A DNA stretch of 64,000 nt from Butyriboletus loyo (Eukaryota; Basidiomycota; Agaricomycetes; Boletales; Boletaceae). This document shows positions 45,570 to 60,054 of the stretch, in pieces; position 1 is the first letter of the stretch, and each line of letters begins with the position of its first letter. Location: contig JBBPSI010000030.1 of assembly GCA_038093515.1 (NCBI GenBank), forward strand, positions 114,912 through 178,911, given 5' to 3'. The notes under the pieces were generated by a model that did no database searches, was not told the origin of the DNA, and was given only the letters and a program-made list of their open reading frames with translations. A program made the position numbers and the translations under genes.

Positions 45570-46275
45570 TGAAAGAAATCTCCTACACCTCTTTGTTGTC
45601 GACGACCCCACACTTGTGACCTCTATATAAACGCCTCGCCAACGCTTTCCGTAAATTAAAGAACCACACCGACAGCCGACACTTCCAACATCCTCGTACG
45701 CGACCACGAAGGCGACGCAGTCCGTTCCTTCTACCTCACCAACGGCCTCGTCACATCCGTCGTCGCCCACAACGATTACACTCGCATGCGTCTCTGACGA
45801 GCGGGACCAAGGTGATCATGAAGCAAGAAGTCGGCCGGGGCATGGACGCCCACTTTCGTATCCTTAGCAAAGGACCCAGTCGTGTTGCCACACGTCGACC
45901 CCGTGACGGTCATGATGGCAGATTTTGCGACGCTGAGGACGCTGCTGCAGACATATTACCCACCGCGCGCGTCTTTTCAGGAACTGTTCAAGTTGACGAT
46001 CGAAGCGGATGTCAAATGTCTCGGGCCAGAGCTTCGGCATCCACGTCGCCCAGCTGGCAAACCTCCCTGAAATCGCGTTGAGGCAGGCTTTCGCTGCGTT
46101 TACGGAATGCGTCGTCACATGTACGTCACAGCTGGCGAAGCGCAAGGCGGACGAACTCGAGGACTTTGCGGTGGGACAACATCCCGAGCCTCGGCACTCG
46201 GACGAGGTCATGGAAGCAGGCATCCAAATCGTCGAAGGAGGTTGCGAGCCTCTTCTTTTTGCCCTGCATGATTCT
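45570..46275 (+). pseudogene. Chimeric NCL1/MSH2 pseudogene
   Basis: The first part (45570-46005) matches the NCL1 segment at 56190-56690: broken versions of FSFKE, NDYTRMR, TSGTKVI.KQE and GRGMDAHFRIL, with many indels. At about 46005 the sequence changes within one codon-sized overlap to the MSH2 exon [37 protein letters not shown] and EAGIQIVE. At about 46240 it changes again to the reverse complement of the NCL1 3' end (GTTGCGAGCCTCTTCTTTTT). NCL1 and MSH2 are convergent neighbours at 57.2 kb, so a deletion plus an inversion is needed to place both fragments on the same strand here. The MSH2 piece includes the exon missing from the right-arm copy. Confidence 0.75.
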
Positions 46276-46320
46276 GTCGGACATCTTCGCAATAACGGGG
46301 CATCATTCGTCGAGTGGCGT

Positions 46321-46520
46321 CCGTTCATCCATGTAGGTCTCTGAACGTGTGTGATGTATACATGTCTTCTACTATATTGTATGCCTCATCCCTGACATAG
46401 GTGTAAATGGACTTGATGAATTTTCGGATGTCGAGCGACTTGCAATAGTGGATGGAAACTTTGAGCTTGTTTACGCCGCCAGAAGCTTTGCTTTTCGATG
46501 AGCGAGCGGAATAACCCTGA
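46321..46520 (-). other. Unassigned coding-like stretch
   Basis: On the minus strand an open frame gives SSKSKASGGVNKLKVSIHYC, KSLDIRKFIKSIYTYVRDEA and YNIVEDMYTSHTFRDLHG before a stop. Its amino-acid make-up is like an ordered protein and it could be the last exon of a spliced or broken gene. I do not recognise it. Its stop is close to the chimeric pseudogene end, so it may be a fragment brought in by the same rearrangements. Confidence 0.3.
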
Positions 46521-46689
46521 CGGCTCCGAGTTCTTTACTTTTACAGCCTCACATGGACCAACTGTGAGATTGGTCAAACATATGTCGCAAATTGTGTAGT
46601 TGCACAAGTGGGCAATGATCTCGATTCAGACACCTGCAACCTGCCCAAAACCAGCTGCACCGCGCGACAGCAAAACGTGCAGGAACTTC

Positions 46690-46800
46690 TCTTTTCCACT
46701 TTTTCCCCCCTCCAACTCATTCCGGACTCGCACTATTGTCCCCCTGCCACATCGTTCGTTATACTTTACTCTGCAGGAACCTACCGCAAGTCCCAGAGCG
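46690..46800 (+). repeat. Third, diverged copy of an inverted-repeat segment
   Basis: The string ATTGTCCCCCTGCC...TTCGTTATACTTTACTCTG followed by ACCTACCGCAAGTC is a diverged copy of DNA at 42205-42270 and 59095-59150 (complement). It shows that parts of the repeated segment were copied here at an earlier time than the two main arms. Confidence 0.5.
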
Positions 46801-47019
46801 ATGTGGAGGCTCAGCTGGAGCTCGCTCCATGGTGTTATTTTAGGTGCCGTGGTTCGAACGTTCGTAGTTGTATGTGTTCTTTGCCAGAGCAGCCACGCCT
46901 CACCCTTTCATTTCGAGTTGTTATTTTCCTACCGTCGAACACTGCGCGATTGAACGACGATGATGGACTTTGTTCCTTCAAGTTCAAATTTCTCCTGCGC
47001 TCCTCGAGATTGATTCGTG

Positions 47020-47665
47020 TCAGACCCCACACCTAAATCTACCACATACGCATCTTTGCGCCCAACGGAGTTGTCTCAAAGTCACGATTCTGGTATTTCC
47101 TCGGGTACGTCCCGGTAAGCATATGTTATACTTGATGTTCAACCTCCATCTATGCTTCATTCAGACAATTGAAAAAGGGGTCAAGAAAACGAGGGGTGAA
47201 ATCATTCGTGTCGACGTCGTGTGTATCCCTTGCAGCCGTCCAACTTTTGGCAGGCGGAATGGGATTGCTGACGGGTCTCCGAACTCTCGCCACGCCTTTG
47301 GCGCGCGTTATCTTTGCCGTTTTATTTCTAGATCCATGAAAAGAAACCATTGAAGGTCAAGAACGTTGGCATTTGGTTGAGTTACGATTCCCGTTCAGGC
47401 ACATGTACAAGGGGTTTCGCAGCTCTCGCGTGCGGATGCCGTCAATGCACTGTACCAAGGTATGGTCGCTAGACTTGGTGCTCGTTTCCGGTCGATTCGC
47501 GTGCGTTCCTTGTTCCTTTGACATTGGCGTGGGCTGAGATGGGCAATGAGCATCTGAGATTCTCCGCGTCGTCGAAAAGGCGGACGACGTCCATCGTTCT
47601 TACATCAGGTAGCTCCTGTTCAAGTTCCCTCTCCCACACCACGTTGGGAAGGCAAAATTGTCATG
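47020..47665 (+). pseudogene. Ribosomal protein eL20 (L18a) pseudogene, introns kept
   Basis: eL20 is a large-subunit ribosomal protein. Exon pieces read SDPTPK, then after loss of one base IYHIRIFAPNGVVSKSRFWY, then (after an intron) EKGVKKTRGEIIRVDV, (after a second intron) [20 protein letters not shown], and after further indels [26 protein letters not shown] and LLFKFPLPHHVGK. All are close to the eL20 consensus (KSRFWYFL, GEIIxVNVIHEKxPxKVKN, SRADAVxxLYQDMAARHRAR). The start exon is missing, several frameshifts are present and a stop falls in the C-terminal exon. Introns are retained, so this is a duplicated and decayed gene, not a retrocopy. Confidence 0.75.
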
Positions 47666-49778
47666 CGCCGCCCCAGCACGTTCTGATGGCAGAGTGGTTA
47701 CTTGTTTGGTGCGCCGCAAGCGAACAGGTTTTTATGATAATGGAGTCCACGTCCACGTTCTTATCGCCAGACGCTATGTCTATGCAACAAGCCACATGTG
47801 TACATGGAAGTCATCCAAACTTTGTCCTATGCGTAATAAGGGCGTCCCAGAATTCTCCTGTAAACATTCACACTCCCTCCAAAAAGCATCGAGACCAATC
47901 TGGAACAAAAGACAAACATCGTCCAAAATGAAATGCGTAGGGTCCGAGCCTAATTCCGAGTCCCAGACTTACTCGAACCCTTTGGAAACGCTGTCTTACA
48001 GACGGTTGCGCCTGCGCTGATTACATGCCAACCTTTCGCAACCCTGGCAACTTACGGATCATCAGACAATGCAATGATGAGCGCTGAGCCCCAAACCGAC
48101 GTTCAAGCCACACGACTCGAGCGTTACCACTCACAAAAAGATACAACGGCAAATGATGCCCACAGCTCTGACAGCGTCTGCAGCCTTGTCGGTAGCGCCA
48201 CTGCCCATGATCGCAGTCGCGGTCTACCCTAAGCCTCTCCATCATTTCGCGGACAATACGTTGTCGCATGATGCTGACGTTCCTGTACGGACTTTGGCCA
48301 ATGTGCCCGTCCAGAGGACGACGCCGACGCTGACGCCGATGTAGATGTGGACACAGATCTGGATGCGGCGGTGACTGTATTCTTGACCGTTCTCGCGGGC
48401 GCAGTCGAGTTCAAGGCAGTGTTTGTTGTTCGTTCATGTTGACAAGCAAGCTCTCGCCATGTCCGGGGTGCGCGTCCGGCCGAGCTCGAGGACGTCAATG
48501 CGCCGACCGCCGTTGGTAAGCATGCAGGGGTAGGCTGTGGACGCATGAGTTGTATAGTCGGCAGGCGCATGGGAGGTGGAGGCGGTGAGTGCAGATCTGG
48601 AGGGTGGCCACGGGCTGAGGCCAAGTATGTCCACCTTGCAGGGGTTGTTGGTGCTCACCGTGACTTGCCCGGAACACCGTCAACTCTGCTTCCCGATCGA
48701 TGCGAGGATCGTCCCAATGGATGCGAGCCCGGATATATGTAATATCGCCATTGAGTCTGTCAAATTCCACGATTCGCCCACCAGTGAGCCACGTTTAGTG
48801 GCCAAATTTTTTCAACAAACATTTGCCGTGTCAAGGAAGTGGATACTAGGTGGTCGTTGTGGGGAGATGAGTATCTGCGGAAATACGCATGCAAGTGGGA
48901 GCAGGTCGAGGCGCTGTTGCGATGTAATTGTTTGGACCCTACCAATGAAGATGGGCACTATAGTATCTGGGTTTCGAGCTCAACGTGAAAACAACGCTGT
49001 CGCACCCGTGTTCGTGTCGTGCATTGCAATGCTTGCACTCGGGCTCCAACCCTTGTCTATCCGTGAGCTTCGCGCGCCCGAACCCCTATGTGTGCGGTCC
49101 TATAAGAGCGATTTCGTTTTTGCACTCTGTATAGCATGCAGATTCTTTTGCAATATTAGCGTATCGTCATACTTGCTGAGGTTAAGCATGGCAAGAGAGT
49201 AGGAAAAAAAGAGATTTTTCTCTCAACGCGTCTGTCTGGGAGATAAAGTACTCTGCTGTTTTCCCACTACGTTCTTGCCACTTCATCGCAAGCTCGGTGC
49301 GAGCGAGGCTGCAGTAGACTCGCTTGCCCCGACATCAAACCGGGACAATGCGTCAGCTCGGATAATACACCTACAGCGCTGACTTACTATGGTCGCCCAT
49401 AGGTACCAGGGGCCCCCTCAACGGATCGGGTGCCGTCCAGCCCCATGAGGGACTGGTGATTTTGTTGTTTTCCGGAGAGCGGATGAGAGGCAGTTGGGGT
49501 CAGATTCAACGAAGACGTGCCACCGAAAAGCCGCAAACGAATGCCAAGCTTCCTTCAAACTAATCCTGCTCGCTTCACGCACCAGTATCCTGGTGCTACC
49601 CAAGCGCTACCTGATTGGTCTCGCAGCCATATCCATTTTTCAAGTTCTGCAAATATATCCCCATTCACATTCGCGTCGAGGACAAGCAGACTTTTCGGAT
49701 ATTGTGCAGTAGGCCGAAAACTCGACGAATTATCTGCTCTCCGAGCGGGTCGCAACTCTTGGTGGCTTTCCGACATCA
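47666..49778. other. Gene-poor spacer with one coding-like stretch
   Basis: No gene can be supported across most of this region. A plus-strand frame at about 48797-48989 reads VKEVDTRWSLWGDEYLRKYA, CKWEQVEALLRCNCLDPTNE and DGHYSIWVSSST then stop. It looks like a genuine final exon of an unrecognised gene, but no preceding exon could be connected. A Ser/Thr-rich minus-strand frame at 48229-48624 looks like low-complexity chance coding. Confidence 0.35.
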
Positions 49779-50344
49779 TTAATGCGGGAGTGCGGCTTTT
49801 CTCTGCATTTTCTGAACCTGCAGCATCCTCCGTAGGTCTCTCTCTACCTTCATCTTCCTCGCTCTTTGTCTCCGCTTGTTCAAGTGACTCCAATCCTCGC
49901 CTACACCAACCGCCGCTGGAGTCAGCTCCGTCGAATCAAGCAGTGTGGAGGTCTCGGCATTTGACTTGGTTGGACTTTCCGGAGGGGCTTGTTTGAGTCT
50001 CCACAACCATGCCGTGAACGCGCCTTGCGTCCTGACCTTTTCGACACGGTTCTGGGCAGCCAGATCATGGAGGACAACCGTCTTGAGGTACCTGGCCATG
50101 TCACAGATGCGTTTCAGCGCAGAACGAGGAGAGAGCGAGGAGAAATATACCTCATGGATCGTATTTCTTCGCCTGCGTGGGGTGCCGGTGTGCTAGCGCG
50201 TGCGGGTTTGATGGCGAGGTTGTAGATGTCCTTGGTCGCCAACGGCGTTTTCGACGAGTTTATGATGTTCAGCACTATCTCGCGTGCTTTGGGTGTGCAG
50301 TGGCGAGGCCATTGGTAGAGCGAGGAGACGGAGAAGGTCGCCAT
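49779..50344 (-). CDS. Small conserved-looking protein of unknown function
   Basis: ATG 50344 gives MATFSVSSLYQWPRHCTPKA, then REIVLNIINSSKTPLATKDI and YNLAIKPARASTP. A 55-60 bp intron (GTATAT to CCAG, about 50098-50153) joins RSM to RYLKTVVLHDLAAQNRVEKV, followed by FTAWLWRLKQAPPES. The C-terminus is strongly basic (NKRRQRARKMKVERDLRRML) and ends QKMQRKAALPH. The protein would be about 170 residues. A basic, partly helical protein with a possible mitochondrial-type N-terminus fits an organellar ribosome or assembly factor, but this is inference only. An upstream ATG at 50413 would add 23 residues. It lies 125 bp downstream of RPN1 on the same strand. Confidence 0.6.
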
Positions 50345-50468
50345 ATGTCGCGTCACTAGAAAGAGTCGCCTGCACCAATTTTCTTCAAGTGTTGTTTCCA
50401 AATAAGGAAACACGACACGATGGAGATCGAAGTGAATGTATTATTGCAAAGTACACGCGACCAAAAAA

Positions 50469-53400
50469 CTACAATTGCATTGCATCCTCCTTCTCGTATC
50501 CAGGATTCTTTTTCAGGATGACGAACCCTTCGAGGACATGTGTGTATGAGATATATTCTTCCGTCGCCAGTTCCGCTCTCTCTGTCGTGCCCAAGCGCAC
50601 CGGCGTCTGATGCGTCTGGAAACCAGAGATCGTGCGAGGTTTGCCAGCTTGTCCGACCACATCAACGGCCTCATAGACGCCATGAGTACCGTGCCAAAGC
50701 GACTCAGGGACGGCGGTCGACTCACCTGGCCTACGCGAACCGTCACAGGAAGGTTGTCGAGGTCTTCGTTAAGGGTGATCAAGAACCGCGGGTACATGGC
50801 GGTCACGAGGTAGTACAACATCCAGTGATGCTTATCTAGTACGACTACGGCGCATTCAAACTTGAGTTTGATGTCGTCGACGACGCAATATGTATCACTC
50901 ACAAGCTTTGGCATCAGTAAACGCCGTGATTGTCGCCAATAAACCAGCGACGGCCGGCCGACTCATGATGTTACGATCAGAGAAGAAGGGGTTTATCCCT
51001 ATCGTGCCCTTGCCCATGTGTACCAATCCTTGTGCGATGCGTACGGTGAACAAGCAATCGGGTTCCTTGTAGTAGTACCCGGCGAGTTGTCGGAGCATTT
51101 GAGCAAGACGAGCGTTGTTCGTTCCTGCGCCAACCAGACCCATTGCAAAGATCGCATTGAGTGCGACATGCAGGTCGTTGTCGTGGCTATATTTGGAGAG
51201 CGTGTCGAGCACGGGCAGCTGGGGATTCGAAGCATTGATCAGACCAAGAGCCAGAGGAACGGATTTGCGGATGACAGGATCGCCATAGTGCATCTGTCGT
51301 CGCTTGTGAGCAGTTACGTGCAGTAAATCATCCAAGCCTACCAGGTGGTTAAACTGTCGCATTGACATGTCTGAACCGATATCCTCGCCCATTGCAATTA
51401 TAGAGATCCCAAGCACGGCGAACGACAGGAAGGTATCGTCTGGTTTTTGCTCGTCTTCCTTCTTTTCCTCCTTCTTTTCCTCCTTCTTCTCTTCCTTTGC
51501 TGCCTCTTCCCTCTCCTTCACGGCTTGCAAGTGTTCACCGCATAGATGGAGAAGTCTCTGTACTCGTAAAACATTCCCTGTGGCCGCAAACGAACAGACC
51601 TCCACAAGAATTTGAGCTTGTCTTGAGATCGGGTGCTCGATAGCTTTGAGGGTTTCGAGCGTTGCATCCGAGGCATCCTGAAGTCCTAAGCATTTCTAGG
51701 TTACCGTGGGATCCACTAAGAGGCAACAGCGAAGGTATTTACCAACGTAAAGAAGGGCAAGTCCTAGAGCCAAGAAGCGGCCCCACTTGTCCCCGAAAGA
51801 TTTTTCGTCTCTTTCCATCAGGGTTTGGAGAATAGTATTGGTTATTTCACCATTGCCACTTCCGACAAAAACGAAGCCAAGGGAAAGAGCGCTCAGCGCA
51901 GCAACCTCAGTTGAAGTAGATTCATCCGCCACCGCAGGCAGGAGAAGAGCAAGCAGGTCTTCACGGTGCGAACCGGCGTACGCTAACCCAAGGCCGACGA
52001 TGGAGGCAGTTTTCAAGGGCAGGGACGGATTTGTTGTATAATCCCCTAGAAGGGCCAGCGCGGCGTCGGAGTCCGTGCGGACACCCGAGTTCAAGAGACC
52101 TGTGGCAAGAAGAGCACCGGCCTTGATGTATTCCTCCGAGGAGTACGTGTATTTATCGACGTGGCTGAGTCCGATATCGGTGTCCCAAAGCAAGCTCAGG
52201 CCCAAACTAGCTGCAGCACTCATCATACCTGCGATGTATTAGTAAGTACCACGGCGCAGAATACGCGACTGACCGTGGTCCTTGTTCTTGTACACCCAGC
52301 TGTTACCCTCTTCTGCTTCCACCATGAGTTTATCGTTTCCAAACCCAGCATTGACAAATGCGTTGACGAACGTGCCCGCCAAGTTTCCCCGGGCAGAGTC
52401 GACGTTCGCAGACAAGCTACCCCCTGTTAGAAAAACCGATGTGTCCTTGTTAACTTAAATTCGAGGAGATGTACTTACGCGTATTCTCCAGGTGGCTTTT
52501 GTATACATCTTCCAAGCTCTTGGGTTCCGCAACACCAACTTCTTTGCCAAATTCTCTAAAAAATCTACTTATATGAGTGTTACTGAGGGATTCCACGATA
52601 TCATCCGGAAGTTCCGTTTCTGCATCGGCATCTTCGGTCGCTGACGGCTGTAACCATTCCAGGGGTATTTGAGCACGAGAGAGGAGGAGTGCGAGCTGGC
52701 GTCTCATTATCCTGGATTTTCGGCTCAGAACATGACGAAAACAGGTGCGAAAAGATGGCAACTGACGGATTACCCGAGGCGTTGAAGTCTTGCCGAATCA
52801 ATTCCACATCATTTAGACGAACTGCTAGGCTAAGAGCCTCAGGGAACTTGGAAAATTGAATATAGATGCTGTGGATAGCCCGTAGGAACGCGACATCGTC
52901 GGGGGGTGGTAAAAGAGTTACGCATCTGAAGAGGTCTTGAGATATTGCGAAACCCCGACATGTATCATTACTGACCGGTCCATGTACGTGCAAACGCGTC
53001 CGAACGTGTTGACGTCAACTAATCCTCCTATTCGATCTACCATTTCTAGCTCCACAAAGAGATCCACAGCGTCAGGTTCAGCATTATGACTGAGGAAGAA
53101 CTTTGCGCATTCCAATGCGAGTGCGCGTAAATCATCAATAGTCCCGGGGATCTTGATAAGTTCAAGTTGTGCAGCATCCGCGTTGGGAGGGGAGGAAACC
53201 GCTTCTTCGCCCTCTTGTCGGATGGTGTATTCTTCTCCGAGCTCTGCTGCTAGATGACGAACGTACTCGTGTCCCCATGAACCGGGCTCGGGTATCGTCG
53301 ATGATGGTGGGAGGAGGGAGGCCGAGAGTAACCGATACCGGAGGGTCCCTCGGGGTTGGGTATCCGAGTACGTCATGGCAAGCACAGACAAGATGTCCGC

Positions 53401-53924
53401 AAAGAGACTCTGCTAAACGATAAGACACGTAGTAGAATTTCATGGAAACACTTACCTTGTCCTCTGACGGGGGCCACGCATCGAAAAGCTTCTGGAGATC
53501 GGGGTAGTAAGGGTGGAGGAACTTGAGAGGTTTAGGAACCGATGTCATCGAAGATGTCGACGTTCTTATGAGCACACGCAGAGTCTCGAGAGCAGGTCTA
53601 TACAGCTCAGTGTTGGGTTCCTGATCAAGTCATATGTGCAAGCACGGCTACGGAAGGGTGGCGGCGTACCTTCAATCTCTCGATTAACATCTCAAGCTCA
53701 GACTTGAGTTGAGCATCCTCTTCTGACTGTGATTTATGTCTTCAATGTGTGACACGTTGATCACGTTCGTCTGACGCACCAACTCTTCTTCCTCGTCCTG
53801 CTTGTCACCATTCGCTTTGGACGTGCCAGCTCTCTTCTCTGTGGCTTTCTTCTCGTCCTCTTCTTTCTTCTTATTCGGGTCCTTTGAGGGGACCTTTATT
53901 TCTGCAGTAGGACGCTGGGCCATG
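50469..53924 (-). CDS. RPN1: 26S proteasome regulatory subunit RPN1
   Basis: Rpn1 is the large scaffold of the 19S base that binds ubiquitin-like domains and shuttle factors. ATG 53924 gives [20 protein letters not shown] and a charged N-terminus, then [31 protein letters not shown] and [20 protein letters not shown]. Further conserved blocks are [40 protein letters not shown] and [20 protein letters not shown] repeats follow: [57 protein letters not shown] and [15 protein letters not shown]. After a lysine/glutamate-rich linker ([16 protein letters not shown]) come [15 protein letters not shown] and [19 protein letters not shown]. The C-terminal exon ends [17 protein letters not shown]. About ten short introns interrupt the gene. 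Length of about 950 residues is normal and it looks intact. Confidence 0.94.
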
Positions 53925-54081
53925 TTGAACGTGACGAAGGGATGATTGCGCGCGAAATGGATGAGGACGCGCGTCGCATACGTCGGCCAAAAATGGTTGT
54001 TTGGCAAAGCCTTCCGTTCCAAACAACCGCTGCCGTTCACATCCTTGGTTATCTTAAAAACTCGCGATTGAATCCACCAAG
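53925..54081. promoter_or_regulatory. Shared bidirectional promoter of RPN1 and NCL1
   Basis: Only 157 bp separate the start codons of two divergent housekeeping genes, so both promoters overlap. No TATA box at a suitable distance is evident. Confidence 0.6.
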
Positions 54082-57198
<3,117 letters not shown>

Positions 57199-57239
57199 TA
57201 ACATTAGCGGATGATATGTGTGTACGTACTAGATAGCAA

Positions 57240-58672
57240 CTATATGTATGTAGCAAAGAGGGCCCCAAAACGAGAGACAAGTGCGAGGCGAAAGTTCACA
57301 ACGAGGACATCATCGTTTGTACCTTCAATGCGTGGTCGGAACGCCTCAACACATCGACGTAACTCCTCGAGTTGCGTGTCCACGGAGGCGTCCTCCATGA
57401 CGACGTCTTCGCCATTTGTTCCCGGGGTCGACTCTGTCCACTTTCCGAGGAGATCTTCGACGATTTGGATCCCTTCTTCCGTGACCTCGTCCGAGTGCTG
57501 AGACTCGGGATGTTGTCCCACCGCAAAGTCCTCGAGCTCGTATATATGCGGGCGAAGGCAACAGGTAGGACAATTGCGTACCGGGCTCAACCTTGTATAA
57601 AAGCGTGATATCCCGCTCCTGCGATCCTTCTTCTCGTCCAACATGTGCAACGACATGCAAATTCTTTACGTGCGGGACTTGTTGGTCGAGTGCTGTGAGC
57701 TCGTGAAAGTGTGTTGCGAAGAGACAGAAAGCTCGAATTTTCAATGCAATGTGTCTATTAAAGAACGGATATCAGCGTGTTGCAAAGAGTTGAAATAGGC
57801 AAGGACATACTCTGAGATTGCCCACGCGAGCCCGAAACCATCGTAGGTTGAAGTCCCTTGATTCAATTGTCAACACTGATGAACACTCGCTAGACGCGTA
57901 ACATTCTCACCTCTCCCGAGTTCGTCAATGATGATCAACGAGTCCTTTGACGCTGACTGGAACAAATCAACCCCTGGCGAGGCGAGCGGAGAGAAATACC
58001 CACCCTAAGAATCGACGCGGTTTCGAGCATCTCAGCCATAAACGTCGACACGCCTTTGAGCTGTGAGTCACCCGCGCCCACACGGCACAAGATAGAATCA
58101 AATATCGGGAGAGTGGCGGAAGAACAAGGAACGAAACATCCGGCCTGTGTCATGAGAGTTATCACGCCGACCTACAAGCCACTTGGTTCGCCTGCGTTCA
58201 GTGTCTCGGAAACATTGTCACCACCTGTCTGATGTACGTGCTCTTTCCACCCATATTAGGTCCCGCTATAACGGTAATCACGGCTATCAGCAGTCCTCAT
58301 CAACAAAGGCGTGTGGGACATACTGATAATCTGGAACTCCCCTTTCCTTTGACCATTAGGGATGAAGCTAATTTCGTCTTGAACCTCTAGACAAGGATGT
58401 CGTGCGTCTTTCAATAAGAGACTGGTCTCGCCTTCATGTCGCAGGCCGTGTCAGTCACTTATCAGACAAAGGTATGATAGGCAACTTACCGTTCTCAAAG
58501 ACGTGAGGCTTAACATATGGTTCCGGGGCATTCACCGATACTCATATGCAAAGCGACGAACAAGAATAGGTCTGAGGAAAGTACCGGGAACGAACCTAAC
58601 GAGGACATCGAGGTGTGCAAGGACATGACCCAATTTTTCTAGAACAAGAGTATATGTCGCTATACAACATGT
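57240..58672 (-). pseudogene. MSH2: MSH2 C-terminal part, right copy (5' truncated, one exon deleted)
   Basis: Reads from the hairpin side as ATYTLVLEKLGHVLAHLDVL, then TGPNMGGKSTYIRQ (Walker A), [20 protein letters not shown] and a canonical Walker [40 protein letters not shown] and LLYKVEPG follow. The next exon, for the conserved segment [14 protein letters not shown], is missing: 146 bp present in the left arm are deleted between GCATATATA and CGAGCTCGAGG. The native C-terminal end then follows ([15 protein letters not shown] sequence, [39 protein letters not shown]), stopping at 57240, 42 bp from the end of NCL1. The N-terminal two thirds of MSH2 are absent. Its position next to NCL1 and its native C-terminus suggest that this arm is the older location. 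Confidence 0.85.
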
Positions 58673-58713
58673 TGGCCACATCGCTGTTTGTAACACTAGA
58701 CAGTCAGAGGCAG

Positions 58714-58793
58714 GTTGTGATCCGGCAATTGTTGGTAGTTCGTGCGCATTGTCTGTGATGTGCACGAACTACTAGCAATTGCCGGGTCATGAC
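58714..58793. repeat. Fold-back hairpin (MITE-like), right copy
   Basis: Mirror copy of the hairpin at 42714-42793, with two or three mismatches between its halves (GTGCGCATT against GATGTGCAC). Located between the truncated MSH2 and the F-box fragment. Confidence 0.65.
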
Positions 58794-59040
58794 GACTCGG
58801 CGTAACGGGATCAAAGGGGGCGAAAAGGCTGAGACTCTCGATATCCCTGAGGCGACGGACGGAGTCAGAAAGAGCATCCACAGCATCCGAGATCTGTCGA
58901 CTAGTGCACATATTAAGACCAAAATGCCATCTGAGGGCCTTGAGATTCGGGCAGTGGAGCGCATAGCACTCAAAGGGTCGGCGTGATAAGTCTGAATCCC
59001 CTTCCGAGCCGATGTCTGCCAAGCTGATGTTCTCAAAAGA
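58794..59040 (-). pseudogene. F-box/LRR-type fragment, right copy
   Basis: Same fragment as in the left arm (FECYALHCPNLKALRWHFGL; SDSVRRLRDIESLSLFAPF) with one Lys to Arg change. It is incomplete at both ends. Confidence 0.4.
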
Positions 59041-59503
59041 GTCCGATAACAAGCAATTTCTCGACGAGGGAGGTGGAATAAGGGATAGGAGGCATGACTT
59101 GCGGTAGACTTCTACAGAGTAAAGTATAACGAATGACACAGGGGGACAATAGGAATGAGTTAATAATCATGGCGTGTTTGACTGTGGGGGGAACGCAGTT
59201 TCAATTTGGGTGCTCCAACACAGGTTTGCGGCGGAGGCTCCTACCTAGAAAGACAACATGTCCTGGACGTGTGATTGTCATGCACGGGCATATGGCACAC
59301 ACATGGCGGTGTCTGTGTGCGATAGAGTCGGACCAGATTTCAGGATCGGTTTCAGTGAGAGCGATGACGCCTTGCGCACCATCATATCTGGTGTAGGTTT
59401 CAGGGTGCTGGTCTTGCTGGCAGCGGTAAGATGCATATTCGGAGTGTTGGACGTTCAAGCGGCGGCGGTTCAGAGAGTGACATGAGAGTGAAGCCGGCTA
59501 GAC

Positions 59504-59749
59504 TTGACAGATACAAGATCAACACCTGGTGCACCAATACATGTCCACCCTCCAGACTGTACTTCACTCACACACAAGGCACTAAGCTTGTTAACAAGTA
59601 CTGGTCCATTTGGTAGGATCGTCTTTGAGCCAACAGTGTCTGCAGAGTCGTTCGCAGACTTTTTCTTCGCCATTGGAAACGACGAGCAGTATGTAAATAA
59701 TTGCAATCATACTCAATTCTCAATCACGCAATTTGGCAGGGATTGTTAG
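59504..59749 (+). pseudogene. Unidentified ORF of the right arm, shortened
   Basis: Counterpart of the left frame at 41563-41847. It keeps GPFGRIVFEPTVSAESFADF and FFAIGNDEQYVNN, then lacks about 50 bp that encode WLYGKFGRIMDIQTPVEQ on the left. The family is not recognised. Confidence 0.25.
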
Positions 59750-60054
59750 ATTCGAGGCCCTCAGTGAACATTTGACTCGCTGACCCATATTCAACCTGTC
59801 CACCCAGTAACGTCGCCTTCCCGATACGCTTATCCTACCCGACCTGCTGGCGGCTTTAGATCAATCACCCTACAAACGCGACGCGGATGCTAAGGCACTG
59901 TTTAACATATGACGTGCAGCGCCGAGGAACACGACAGTCACTGCACGCGTTGTCGTATCTTTTGGAGACGCCCCCCCGCTCACCATCGCATTTGAACTCG
60001 TGTGTTTTGTTGGATGCGACAAACCAATCAGTCTGGCCTTCTGGTACCACCTAT

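Noticed and set aside
48229..48624. Ser/Pro/Thr-rich protein on the minus strand
   Set aside because: Low-complexity frame without a supportable start, domain or splice structure; most likely an antisense shadow of GC-rich DNA.
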